6,499 nucleotides of DNA from Planctomycetaceae bacterium (lineage in GTDB: Bacteria; Planctomycetota; Planctomycetia; Planctomycetales; Planctomycetaceae): the NCBI GenBank assembly GCA_020426425.1, contig JAGQQB010000209.1, forward strand, positions 1-6,499. The letters run 5' to 3'. The notes beneath the pieces are model-generated. The model ran no database searches, was not told the DNA's origin, and saw nothing but the letters and a program-made list of their open reading frames with translations. The position numbers were made by a program, and so were the translations under genes. Shown here piece after piece: positions 1 through 5,609 of the stretch; positions within the stretch are counted from its first letter, which is position 1; every line of letters starts with the position of its first letter.

Positions 1-204
1 TCCTTCAACACCATCACCCATGACTGCGGCGTTTAGGTAGATAACTCGGCATGCGTTCGCGACAGCATCCGAAAGTTCGGAAAAACTGTCATCATACCGC
101 AAGGACATCAGTCGGTCATAGACAAGCACTGCTGCATCAGATTCAGGCAACTGCCCATTTTCTGCGATCAACTGCATTATAGGATCGGAACGTGACTTAC
201 GCAT
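1..204 (-). CDS. Hypothetical protein, N-terminal part only (possibly DMP19/DUF4375-like)
   Basis: The reverse strand opens with ATG at 204-202 and stays open for 68 codons to the window edge, so only the N-terminus is present. A GGGGGA Shine-Dalgarno (212-217) sits 7 nt before the ATG, which supports both the gene and this start. The protein begins MRKSRSDPIM and is soluble-looking, with no signal peptide or membrane segment. Residues 41-68 contain ELSDAVANACRVIYLNAAV followed by a GDGVEG turn. That layout resembles the start of the small DMP19/DUF4375 family, in which a helix leads into an 'LNAEV..GG' turn. The match is from memory and weak, and no function is claimed. Hand-counted GC is about 49%, lower than the interior genes, and an insertion-sequence relic ends 81 nt upstream, so the gene may be accessory. 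Confidence is good that it is a gene and low for the family. Confidence 0.7.
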   Translation of the reverse strand, partial: MRKSRSDPIMQLIAENGQLPESDAAVLVYDRLMSLRYDDSFSELSDAVANACRVIYLNAAVMGDGVEG

Positions 205-211
205 TGGCGAT

Positions 212-217
212 TCCCCC
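212..217 (-). promoter_or_regulatory. Ribosome binding site of the left-edge gene
   Basis: GGGGGA on the minus strand lies 7 nt before the ATG at 204-202. The 81-nt stretch 205-285 between this gene and the transposase relic also holds an imperfect inverted repeat, ACCGTAGA (256-263) against TCTACCGT (279-286), 7 of 8 pairing. It could be a hairpin or what is left of an IS terminal repeat. No convincing -35/-10 pair was seen. Confidence 0.55.
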
Positions 218-285
218 TTTTGTGGATCCGGTGTCCATGGTGTTGACCGTGGATAACCGTAGAGCTAGTAGTAGCCCGTCTACCG

Positions 286-441
286 TTAAATGTCCGGTGC
301 TGCTGGGTAAAGATTCTTGAGTTTGATTCTGGCGTCGGCGGTTTGGAATTGCCAGTTGGCTCCCTGTTGTTGCTGGTTTCGAGACTCTTGCCAGGCGGTA
401 ATGTGCTCGACCATTTCGGCGGTCGAGTCGAGTAGGTCAGG
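286..441 (-). pseudogene. IS630-family transposase, 3' remnant
   Basis: On the minus strand, 51 codons end at TAA (288-286). They read PDLLDSTAEMVEHITAW, then QESRNQQQQGANWQ, then FQTADARIKLKNLYP and a short tail. The pattern AW-x4-RN..., W-x-F-x-T-A-D-A-R-I-K-L-K-x-L-Y-P is the characteristic C-terminus of IS630-family (Tc1/mariner-like DDE) transposases. The next codon upstream in this frame is TAG (444-442). No IS630-like sequence was found further upstream in any frame before the sulfatase gene ends at 525, so the catalytic DDE domain and the left IS end are missing. The remnant has no start codon and should be inert. The break coincides with the palindrome at 436-452, so homology probably begins just after it. 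Identification rests on recognising the motif, not on a search. Confidence 0.8.
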
Positions 442-498
442 CTATGCCTGACGCCGGGCTTGAAGTGGGCAGGCGCCCCCGCCACCGTTTTCCGGTGG
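436..498. repeat. Cluster of three short hairpins, REP-like intergenic element
   Basis: Three inverted repeats lie within 63 bp. They are GTCAGGC-tat-GCCTGAC (436-452, perfect 7-bp arms), GGGC-aggc-GCCC (467-478), and CCACCG-ttttc-CGGTGG (482-498, perfect 6-bp arms). The last one begins 27 nt after the sulfatase stop codon and could act as a 3' hairpin for that mRNA. No T-run follows it on the minus strand, so it is not a standard intrinsic terminator. The compact multi-hairpin layout in an intergenic spacer is typical of repetitive extragenic palindromes. I have an unverified impression that GTCAGGC/GCCTGAC palindromes recur in planctomycete intergenic DNA. Only one copy is present here. Confidence 0.5.
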
Positions 499-524
499 AC
501 AACGTCAATTCAGGTTCCCTTTCG

Positions 525-1937
525 CTACCGCTTAGTCGCAAACGTTTGTGGCGCGAGGGCGCGGAGGTCATTGAGCATGTTTGCAGCAGCCGGGTCGGTC
601 GCCCGGTTGGTCCATTCGTGGGGATCGGTTTCGATGTCGTAGAGTTCTTCGTCGCCGTTGTTGTAGTGGATCAGGCGCCAGCGATCGCCACTAATCGAGT
701 AGCTCCCTGGGTCGGCGAGGGAGGTGAGGGCGTGGTGGGGCCACTGAGCTTGGGGATCGCGGAGCAGTGGCAGCAGGCTTGGTCCGTCGTGACTTGATTC
801 CGCCGGGAGTCCGCACAGTTCCAGCAGGGTGGGGAACAGGCTCAGTAGACTGACGGGCTGTGAACAGTTGGCTGGCGATGTCCCTGCCATCAGACCAGTT
901 GTCCCCGGTGGCACGCGGATGATTAACGGGACGCGCGTGCAGACGCGCCAGCCGGTGAACTTCTGCCAGTGCTGCTTCTCCCCCAGATGCCAGCCATGGT
1001 CGGACCAAAGCACGACGATGGTGTTGCCGGCGTGCGGGCTGTTGTCGAGTGCATCGAGCACCTTGCCGAGCATCGTATCGGCGAAGTAGATGGAGGCGAG
1101 ATACCCCTGGATTCCCTGCTTCCACTGGCCATGTTTCTGAATGTGCGCGAAGTACCGGTTGGGGCCGCGACGCTGGCCTTCCGGCGGGAGATCATCGAGG
1201 TCATCTGCCTTGTACCCGGGCGGTAATTCAATGGACTCCAGCGGGAACGGTTCAAAGTACTGCTGCGGGACAAACCACGGCTCATGCGGTCGATAGAGAC
1301 CACAGGCCAGGAAGAATGGTTGCTCGTGCGGACGCGCCAACTGTCCGGCGATCCACTCGGCCACCAGATGGTCGCCTCCGTATTCGGCATCGGTCGCGTT
1401 GAGCGGCCCCCAGTCGGTTTCGATGTACTGCCACTCGCCGCCGCGCGGCAGGCTTAGCGGGCGCTGCTCTGGATAGAGCGTGCGCGGGAAGGGGTTTTCT
1501 TTGGCGGCCTCAGGGAAGTAGTCGTCCCAGGATGGGGCATCGATAAAGTAGTGCAGCAGCTTGCCCGAGCCAGCGGAGTGATATCCATGCCGTGAGAACA
1601 CCTTCGGCATGATTTCGGCATCTGGCAACACCGTGCGCATGTCCTGTCGATTGTCGTACAGACCACTGCGATGGGGCGCCTGTCCGGTGAAGATGGCCGT
1701 TCGCGAGGGGTTACACGCAGGGGCTGCGCAGTGTGCATTGCTGAACAGCATCCCAGATGCCGCCAGCCGATCCAGGTTCGGCGTCCGCGCTTGAGGATGC
1801 CCGCCCAGGCAACCCGTCCAGTCATTCAGGTCATCCATCGCGATGAACAACACGTTCGGACGCTTCGGTGACTGAGCAGCGGCAGTCGAACCGACGAGGC
1901 AGACCACTGTGAACAGGGACAGCAGGCATCGCAACAT
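525..1937 (-). CDS. Secreted sulfatase, iduronate-2-sulfatase-like
   Basis: This 470-aa enzyme probably hydrolyses sulfate esters on a polysaccharide or glycosaminoglycan outside the cytoplasm. A signal peptide covers residues 1-21 (MLRCLLSLFTVVCLVGSTAAA, likely cut after AAA). The alkaline-phosphatase-superfamily core starts at PNVLFIAMDDLND (27-39), where D35/D36 are metal ligands. The sulfatase signature C75-N-P-S-R79 follows, and Cys75 is the residue converted to formylglycine. TPNLDRLAASG (52-62) and the second metal site SDHGWHLGEKQHW (312-324, D313/H314) fit the iduronate-2-sulfatase-like branch, as does the C-terminal ELYDIETDPHEW (431-442). No formylglycine-generating enzyme is in the window. 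An upstream in-frame ATG at 2006 would overlap the alkyltransferase stop as ATGA and add 23 polar residues before the signal peptide. The GGAGGAG site and signal peptide favour 1937. The true substrate cannot be told. Confidence 0.93.
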   Translation of the reverse strand: MLRCLLSLFTVVCLVGSTAAAQSPKRPNVLFIAMDDLNDWTGCLGGHPQARTPNLDRLAASGMLFSNAHCAAPACNPSRTAIFTGQAPHRSGLYDNRQDMRTVLPDAEIMPKVFSRHGYHSAGSGKLLHYFIDAPSWDDYFPEAAKENPFPRTLYPEQRPLSLPRGGEWQYIETDWGPLNATDAEYGGDHLVAEWIAGQLARPHEQPFFLACGLYRPHEPWFVPQQYFEPFPLESIELPPGYKADDLDDLPPEGQRRGPNRYFAHIQKHGQWKQGIQGYLASIYFADTMLGKVLDALDNSPHAGNTIVVLWSDHGWHLGEKQHWQKFTGWRVCTRVPLIIRVPPGTTGLMAGTSPANCSQPVSLLSLFPTLLELCGLPAESSHDGPSLLPLLRDPQAQWPHHALTSLADPGSYSISGDRWRLIHYNNGDEELYDIETDPHEWTNRATDPAAANMLNDLRALAPQTFATKR

Positions 1938-1944
1938 CGCGTTG

Positions 1945-1951
1945 CTCCTCC
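1945..1951 (-). promoter_or_regulatory. Ribosome binding site that sets the sulfatase start
   Basis: GGAGGAG on the minus strand lies 7 nt before the ATG at 1937-1935, right in front of the signal-peptide methionine. It argues against the longer in-frame start at 2006. It also means the sulfatase can be translated independently of the upstream alkyltransferase gene, 65 nt away. Confidence 0.75.
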
Positions 1952-2002
1952 GATGTTTCTTGAGACGACACGCAGCGACAGGGGAAGGGCTGGTTGTGGC
2001 AT

Positions 2003-2536
2003 TCATCGCAGCACCAGGGCGCTCCCCTGTTCCATGTCCAGCAGGCGGCGTTTCATGTTCAGGCCCTGTGGCGCAGAGTAACCGCCGAGGTGGCCGCCGG
2101 AACCGACGATGCGGTGACAGGGGAGGATGAGTGGGATGGGATTGGTCGACATCACCGTGCCGACGGCCCGGGCGGCACGTGGTCGACCAGCGGCGGCGGC
2201 GAGTTCGAGGTAGCTCAGCGTGGTGCCGTATGCAACCTGTTGCAACGCCTGTCGCACTCGGGTTTGAAACGGCGTACCTGGCGGCAGATCAATCGGGACA
2301 TCGCTGAAACCGACAGGTTCGCCGCTTGCGAACCGATCCAGTCGATCGACGAGATCTGGTCCCCAACTGCTGGCCGAAATTGGTTGAGCTCGATCAGGCA
2401 GAGGAGCGATCGCCTCAATCGCGGCTGATCGCGAAGGATGCCCAAACGTCAGCCGTTGAACGCCAGCATCAGAACCGATCATTGCCATCCAGCCGAGGTC
2501 GGTTTTGAATGCGGCTTGATACTGCGGCGCGGTCAT
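2003..2536 (-). CDS. ogt: Methylated-DNA--protein-cysteine S-methyltransferase (MGMT/Ogt)
   Basis: This 177-aa cytoplasmic suicide repair protein transfers the alkyl group from O6-alkylguanine (and O4-alkylthymine) in DNA to its own cysteine. The acceptor motif P-C140-H-R lies in LILPCHRIV (136-144). The preceding helix-turn-helix contains Y109 (base-flipping tyrosine position), AARAVG (121-126, with R123 as the arginine finger) and N132-P133. GGYS (151-154) follows the active site. Residues 1-80 are the less conserved N-terminal domain. Length is normal for the family and all key residues are present. The ATG at 2536 is chosen because GGAG lies 7 nt upstream. An in-frame ATG at 2596 would add 20 residues and overlap the preceding gene by 37 nt. 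The gene is 23 nt behind the PLD-like gene and presumably co-transcribed. The symbol follows bacterial Ogt. There is no Ada-type regulatory domain. Confidence 0.93.
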   Translation of the reverse strand: MTAPQYQAAFKTDLGWMAMIGSDAGVQRLTFGHPSRSAAIEAIAPLPDRAQPISASSWGPDLVDRLDRFASGEPVGFSDVPIDLPPGTPFQTRVRQALQQVAYGTTLSYLELAAAAGRPRAARAVGTVMSTNPIPLILPCHRIVGSGGHLGGYSAPQGLNMKRRLLDMEQGSALVLR

Positions 2537-2543
2537 CTTCAAG

Positions 2544-2547
2544 CTCC
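2544..2547 (-). promoter_or_regulatory. Ribosome binding site that sets the ogt start
   Basis: GGAG on the minus strand lies 7 nt before the ATG at 2536-2534, in the 23-nt gap after the PLD-like gene. It supports the shorter start over the in-frame ATG at 2596, which lies inside the upstream gene. Confidence 0.65.
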
Positions 2548-2559
2548 AAGAGAAGTCGG

Positions 2560-3282
2560 TCACTTCACCGGACACTGTTCGAAAAAATCGTCCCACAGTT
2601 TATCGAACAGGCGGCTGAACTGGCGAATCAGGTTGTCGTCGGACGTGACGATGATGTTCTCTTCATTCACTTCTGCAGCGGCGCGCGTCCAATTGTAACT
2701 GCCGGTAATCAGCGTTCGTTCATCGAACAAGGCGAACTTGTGATGCATGTGGTGTGGCGAACAGTCAAAGCGAACTTCGGCCCCGGCCTTGCGAATGCGT
2801 TCGATGTCCGAGCCGGTGTCGCCCGACTTGTAATCGTCGGTAATGATCCGCAGTTTGATCCCGCGCTCGACCGCTTCAATGAGCGCCTCTGTGAGCAGAT
2901 CGTCCGTGATCGTGAAGACGCAGACGTCAATGGAAGTTCGCGCCAGATTGATCAACCTCCGCAATCGATGCCGTGGCTCATTGCCGGGACTAAAGAACGC
3001 CTCGCTTTCGACCAAAGTCTGCGAGTCATCGACAGCGAGCACTTTGACGGTCTCTTCCAGCCACTCGAGTGTCGCACCGGCCTGCGGCGTACCTTGCAGC
3101 GACTCGCGCGCGAGTTCAAACGCCAGATGCCGCAACAGGTGTCGTTCCTGGGGAGTGACGTTCCAGTCATCCAGCAACGATTTCAATGCCCGCCGCTCGC
3201 TGCGGGAGAGCTGCTGATCGTCGAGCGTCTCCCGCAGGGCGGAGATCCATTGCAACTGCCGTTCGTTGCGGTCAAGGCTCAT
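2560..3282 (-). CDS. Single-HKD phospholipase D-like / nuclease-like protein
   Basis: This 240-aa protein has one PLD-superfamily domain at about residues 95-235. The catalytic HxKx4D motif is complete (H180-H-K182, D187 in HHKFALFDE), followed by LITGSYNWT (191-199), the usual downstream strand and loop. RTSIDVCVFTITDDLL (115-130) and GIKLRIITDD (141-150) are the first strands of the fold. One-HKD proteins of this kind (Nuc, PLD6/Zucchini group) act as dimers and cut phosphodiester bonds in nucleic acid or cardiolipin; which applies here is unknown. Residues 1-75 form a charged, helix-rich domain (SRSERRALKSLLDDW, TPQERHLLRHLAFELA) that vaguely recalls TerB-like helical domains. That is speculative. 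No signal peptide or membrane helix is seen, so it is probably cytoplasmic. The ATG overlaps the DUF2780 stop as ATGA, suggesting translational coupling, and the own SD is weak. Confidence 0.88.
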   Translation of the reverse strand: MSLDRNERQLQWISALRETLDDQQLSRSERRALKSLLDDWNVTPQERHLLRHLAFELARESLQGTPQAGATLEWLEETVKVLAVDDSQTLVESEAFFSPGNEPRHRLRRLINLARTSIDVCVFTITDDLLTEALIEAVERGIKLRIITDDYKSGDTGSDIERIRKAGAEVRFDCSPHHMHHKFALFDERTLITGSYNWTRAAAEVNEENIIVTSDDNLIRQFSRLFDKLWDDFFEQCPVK

Positions 3283-3674
3283 TTGCCTGCGAGCACCTTT
3301 TCCAGAATCGCTTTCACGTTGGCGCCGCCGAGGCCTTCGACGAACTTCATGATGATCGGCGCGAACTTCGAGATCATGCTGGCATCGAGGCCCAGCTTTT
3401 TGAATCCGCCGGCGAGTTCAGCCAGCTGCCCGAGATTTCCCAGTCCGAGTTGGGAAGCCAGGCCGCCGACCATGCCCATCAAACCGCCACCGCCGGTTTC
3501 TTCGGTTGGAGCGGCGTCCATCCACGATTGCGCCTGCGGTACGAGGTTGGACACCTGCGCGAATTCTTCCTGGCCAAGCTTCTGTTTGAGCATGTCAAAA
3601 ATCAGACCAGCGCCCCCCTTGGCCTGGCTTTCGTCCACATTGAGTTGCTCCATGAGCATCTTGATCAAGTCCAT
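3279..3674 (-). CDS. DUF2780 family protein (VcgC/VcgE-like)
   Basis: This is a 131-aa protein of unknown function. The N-terminus (MDLIKMLMEQLNVDESQAKG, then GAGLIFDMLKQKLG, to about residue 34) and the C-terminal half match my memory of the DUF2780 family, formerly described as VcgC/VcgE. The C-terminal half has a Gly-rich linker GGGGLMGMVGGLASQLG (61-77), then LAGGFKKLGLD (88-98) and KFAPIIMKFVE (103-113). The helices are amphipathic and glycine-rich, and there is no clear signal peptide or transmembrane segment. The start is well supported by AGGGAG (3684-3689) 9 nt before the ATG. It is the first gene of a minus-strand row, and its stop codon overlaps the start of the PLD-like gene by 4 nt, so the two are expected to be made together. 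No enzymatic motif is visible and I assign no function. Confidence 0.85.
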   Translation of the reverse strand: MDLIKMLMEQLNVDESQAKGGAGLIFDMLKQKLGQEEFAQVSNLVPQAQSWMDAAPTEETGGGGLMGMVGGLASQLGLGNLGQLAELAGGFKKLGLDASMISKFAPIIMKFVEGLGGANVKAILEKVLAGK

Positions 3675-3840
3675 GTCCGTGGTCTCCCTTGAGATTTATC
3701 GGTGCGCGATGTGCTGATGAGTCAATGCACCGGAGAATGATCGGTCCGCAATGCTGAGTAGAGTCGAGGGGGCGCATGAGTACAAGCGTACAGAGGGGAA
3801 TTGTTTTCTGACCACGGCAAGCGCCGCGTTCATGCAACCA
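3675..3840. other. Intergenic region between coaB and the DUF2780 gene
   Basis: This 166-bp spacer should contain the 3' end of the coaB transcript and the promoter of the DUF2780-PLD-ogt row. A small minus-strand hairpin (3813-3828, six pairs including one G-U, loop GCTT) lies just after the coaB stop but has no T-run. A weak promoter-like pair on the minus strand is TTGTAC (3785-3780), 17 nt, TCTACT (3762-3757). It matches the sigma-70 consensus at 3 and 4 of 6 positions and is no more than a candidate. No coding sequence is credible here. Confidence 0.4.
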
Positions 3841-4467
3841 TTAATCTGCAGACAGCTGCTGACTCAACCACTCGATGAGGGACCGCGCGACGTTTGTCTT
3901 GGTTCCGCTCCAATGCCCCACTGTCTCCCCACCTGCGGCGATGAACTCGACCGTGTTCGAATCAGAGCCAATCGCTTCTGGGCTGTTGAGCACAATCCAG
4001 TCGCAGTTCTTGCGTCGCAACTTTTGCAGAGCGTTCTCGCGGGGGTTCTGCGCTTCGAGTGCAAAGCCAACCACCCAGCGATGATCTTTGCACTGGCCGA
4101 GTTCGGCGAGGACGTCGTCGGTTTCGATCATTTCAATCGTCACGGGTCCGCCGACTTTGGACATCTTGCCCTGGATGCGCTCCTTGGGCTTGTAGTCGCA
4201 CACTGCGGCTGCCGCGATGACGCCGTCGCAGTCTGGGAACAACCGGACTGCTTCTTCACGCATCTGGGCGGTTGTCATCACCGAGTGAAACTCGCATCCA
4301 ACCGGCGGCGACAGATCGACCGGACCACTGATCAGGACCACTTCCCAGCCCTGCGCCAGTGCTGCTTCCACAATCGCGTACCCCATGCGGCCACTGCTCG
4401 CGTTCGAGAGGTAACGAACATCATCGAGATACTCACGGGTCGGACCGGCAGTGACGAGCAACCGCAT
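3841..4467 (-). CDS. coaB: Phosphopantothenate--cysteine ligase (CoaB domain, stand-alone)
   Basis: This 208-aa cytoplasmic enzyme joins cysteine to 4'-phosphopantothenate with CTP in coenzyme A synthesis. The N-terminus LLVTAGPTREYLDDVRYLSN (3-22), then ASSGRMGYAI (23-32), matches the CoaB half of E. coli CoaBC, including the conserved Asn of the SN-x-SSG motif (N22). AAAVCDYKP (86-94), the following lysines K101/K104 (region of the essential CoaB lysine), GFALEA (134-139) and NSPEAIGSDSNTVEFI (161-176) complete the family pattern. The flavin-dependent decarboxylase half (CoaC) is absent, and the protein starts directly at the CoaB domain, so CoaC should be encoded elsewhere. The ATG at 4467 has GGAG 8 nt upstream; an in-frame ATG at 4503 would add 12 residues without family similarity. 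It is transcribed away from the glycosyltransferase gene. Confidence 0.93.
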   Translation of the reverse strand: MRLLVTAGPTREYLDDVRYLSNASSGRMGYAIVEAALAQGWEVVLISGPVDLSPPVGCEFHSVMTTAQMREEAVRLFPDCDGVIAAAAVCDYKPKERIQGKMSKVGGPVTIEMIETDDVLAELGQCKDHRWVVGFALEAQNPRENALQKLRRKNCDWIVLNSPEAIGSDSNTVEFIAAGGETVGHWSGTKTNVARSLIEWLSQQLSAD

Positions 4468-4475
4468 TAATGGAA

Positions 4476-4479
4476 CTCC
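4476..4479 (-). promoter_or_regulatory. Ribosome binding site that sets the coaB start
   Basis: GGAG on the minus strand lies 8 nt before the ATG at 4467-4465. It supports the start that places the VTAGPTRE motif at the very N-terminus, as expected for a CoaB-only protein. Confidence 0.6.
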
Positions 4480-4559
4480 AGTTAGGGGGGACGCAGACAG
4501 CACAGTCTGCCGCGAGGGTTCGCAGCAAGTCCAGCGTGCGACGTTGTTTTCTGTTGCAG

Positions 4560-4578
4560 GTCAGGTGTCAGGTGTCAG
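4560..4578. repeat. Short tandem repeat, GTCAGGT x 2.7
   Basis: GTCAGGT (4560-4566), GTCAGGT (4567-4573) and GTCAG (4574-4578) lie in direct succession in the coaB/glycosyltransferase divergent region. The GTCAGG core is also the arm of the palindrome at 436-452. The similarity is only six bases and may be chance. A regulatory role is possible but not shown. Confidence 0.6.
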
Positions 4579-4757
4579 CGGGCTTGGCGTTGATCATTTC
4601 CGGTGCTCTTTGCTCGATTCTCCGCGTGACCAATTCTCGAAAACTTTCCGGAACTGGCTCGCCCTGAGCGTTGGGAGCGAGAATAATCATTCACAGGGAA
4701 CCGGTTGAGGGACCAGCGGTTCGCAGTGTTCCTTCCTCTTCAACCAATTCATTCCAA

Positions 4758-5492
4758 ATGCCCCGACGCGTTCTCACGGCACTGCCGGTCTACAACGAAG
4801 AGTCTCACGTCCTGGAAGTCTTGAACCGGGTGCGGCAGTGGTGTGACGACATTCTGGTTGTGGACGATGGCTCCAGCGACCGCACTCCTTTGCTACTGGC
4901 CGAGATGGAAGGGATCCAGACGATCCGGCATGAGCCGAACCAGGGCTACGGTGGGGCATTGCGGTCGGCGTTTAATTACGCGATTGAGCACGACTACGAC
5001 GTTTTGGTCACGATTGACTGCGATGGCCAGCATGAGCCGCAACTCATCCCGTCACTCGCGGCCGCTGTATTTCCTGACGACGAGGCTCCGCTCGATATCG
5101 TTTCCGGCAGCCGCTATCTCAAACAGTTCGCTGGAGACAGTCTGCCGCCGGAAGAACGGCGCAAGATCAATATGGAGGTCAATCGAAAGCTGGAGAAGTG
5201 TTTCGGTCTAACGCTCACCGACTCCTTCTGCGGCTTCAAAGCGTATCGCGTCGAGGCGCTCAAGAGGTTCGATATTACCGAACTGGGCTATGCCATGCCG
5301 CTGCAACTGTGGGTGCAGGCTGTACGGCATCGGATGCGGATTCGCGAATTCCCTGTGCCGCTCATCTACCTCGATGAAAGCCGTTCCTTCGGCGGCTCGC
5401 TCGATGACTCTGCCATTCGCCTGGCGTACTACGAAGAGGTTCTCAAACGTGAGATGGAGAATCAGCACGTCCCGTGTGGATCGGTGTCGTAG
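4758..5492 (+). CDS. Family 2 glycosyltransferase, DPM-synthase-like
   Basis: This 244-aa enzyme probably transfers a sugar from a nucleotide donor to a lipid or glycan at the cytoplasmic face of the membrane. The GT-A fold starts at LTALPVYNEE (6-15), continues through ILVVDDGSSDRT (32-43) and NQGYGGALRSA (61-71), and reaches the metal-binding D87-x-D89 in TIDCDGQHEP (85-94). GSRY (117-120), TDSFCGFKAYR (154-164) and REFPVPLIY (196-204) follow the order seen in polyprenyl-/dolichyl-phosphate mannose or glucose synthase-like proteins. There is no C-terminal transmembrane hairpin, so it is soluble or peripheral. The ATG at 4758 is chosen because the family motif begins a few residues later. 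No SD precedes it, and the only upstream in-frame alternative is a TTG at 4671, also without SD. Donor and acceptor cannot be told. It stands alone between coaB and pckA, not in a polysaccharide cluster. Confidence 0.9.
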   Translation: MPRRVLTALPVYNEESHVLEVLNRVRQWCDDILVVDDGSSDRTPLLLAEMEGIQTIRHEPNQGYGGALRSAFNYAIEHDYDVLVTIDCDGQHEPQLIPSLAAAVFPDDEAPLDIVSGSRYLKQFAGDSLPPEERRKINMEVNRKLEKCFGLTLTDSFCGFKAYRVEALKRFDITELGYAMPLQLWVQAVRHRMRIREFPVPLIYLDESRSFGGSLDDSAIRLAYYEEVLKREMENQHVPCGSVS

Positions 5493-5609
5493 TGCGACCG
5501 AGGACGGAGGACTGAGAATCGAGGACAACTGTGCCGGGGAGCGCTCGATGATCTTCGTACCCGGCCCTGCCAGCGCCGCAGTGTTGTACCCGCATCACGT
5601 CCGCTGCCG

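Larger units (their letters stand above)
4468..4757. other. Divergent intergenic region between coaB and the glycosyltransferase
   Basis: This 290-bp region must carry promoters for both flanking genes. Apart from the coaB SD and the GTCAGGT tandem repeat, I see no convincing -35/-10 pair, RNA gene or credible ORF. The glycosyltransferase frame extends back to a TTG at 4671. The intervening 29 residues are low-complexity (Ser/Pro/Val) and not family-like, so I treat them as non-coding. Confidence 0.5.

Noticed and set aside
177..485. 102-codon minus-strand open frame across the transposase relic
   Set aside because: It runs out of frame over the IS630 C-terminus (recognisable in another frame) and into the edge gene. 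Its composition is Ser/Thr/His/Pro-rich, as expected from a shifted frame.
482..498. Intrinsic terminator for the sulfatase transcript
   Set aside because: The stem is good (6 bp), but no T-run follows on the minus strand; the next bases are C/G-rich. It is kept only as part of the hairpin cluster.
681..2412. Two GCGATCGC octamers (near 683 and 2406), the HIP1 motif of cyanobacteria
   Set aside because: Two copies in 6.5 kb, both inside coding sequence, are not the dense pattern seen in HIP1-bearing genomes.
2509..3717. 402-codon plus-strand open frame, longer than the genes it overlaps
   Set aside because: It lies antisense to the PLD-like and DUF2780 genes, whose minus-strand frames carry a complete HKD motif, family-length proteins, SD sites and an ATGA junction. 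The plus frame shows no recognisable domain. It is an open shadow frame of high-GC DNA.
3690..3725. TTGACT ... GATAAA as a promoter for the DUF2780 gene
   Set aside because: The spacing is 19 nt and transcription would start inside the Shine-Dalgarno sequence, leaving no leader for it.
3595..3837. 80-codon minus-strand open frame upstream of the DUF2780 gene
   Set aside because: It overlaps the first 80 nt of the DUF2780 gene in another frame and has no domain and no SD supporting it. It is treated as intergenic.
3751..4470. 239-codon plus-strand open frame
   Set aside because: It is antisense to coaB, which shows all CoaB motifs in the minus frame. Nothing recognisable is seen in the plus frame.
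5499..5526. Repeated GAGGAC motifs after the glycosyltransferase stop
   Set aside because: These are three short purine-rich matches with uneven spacing and are indistinguishable from chance.
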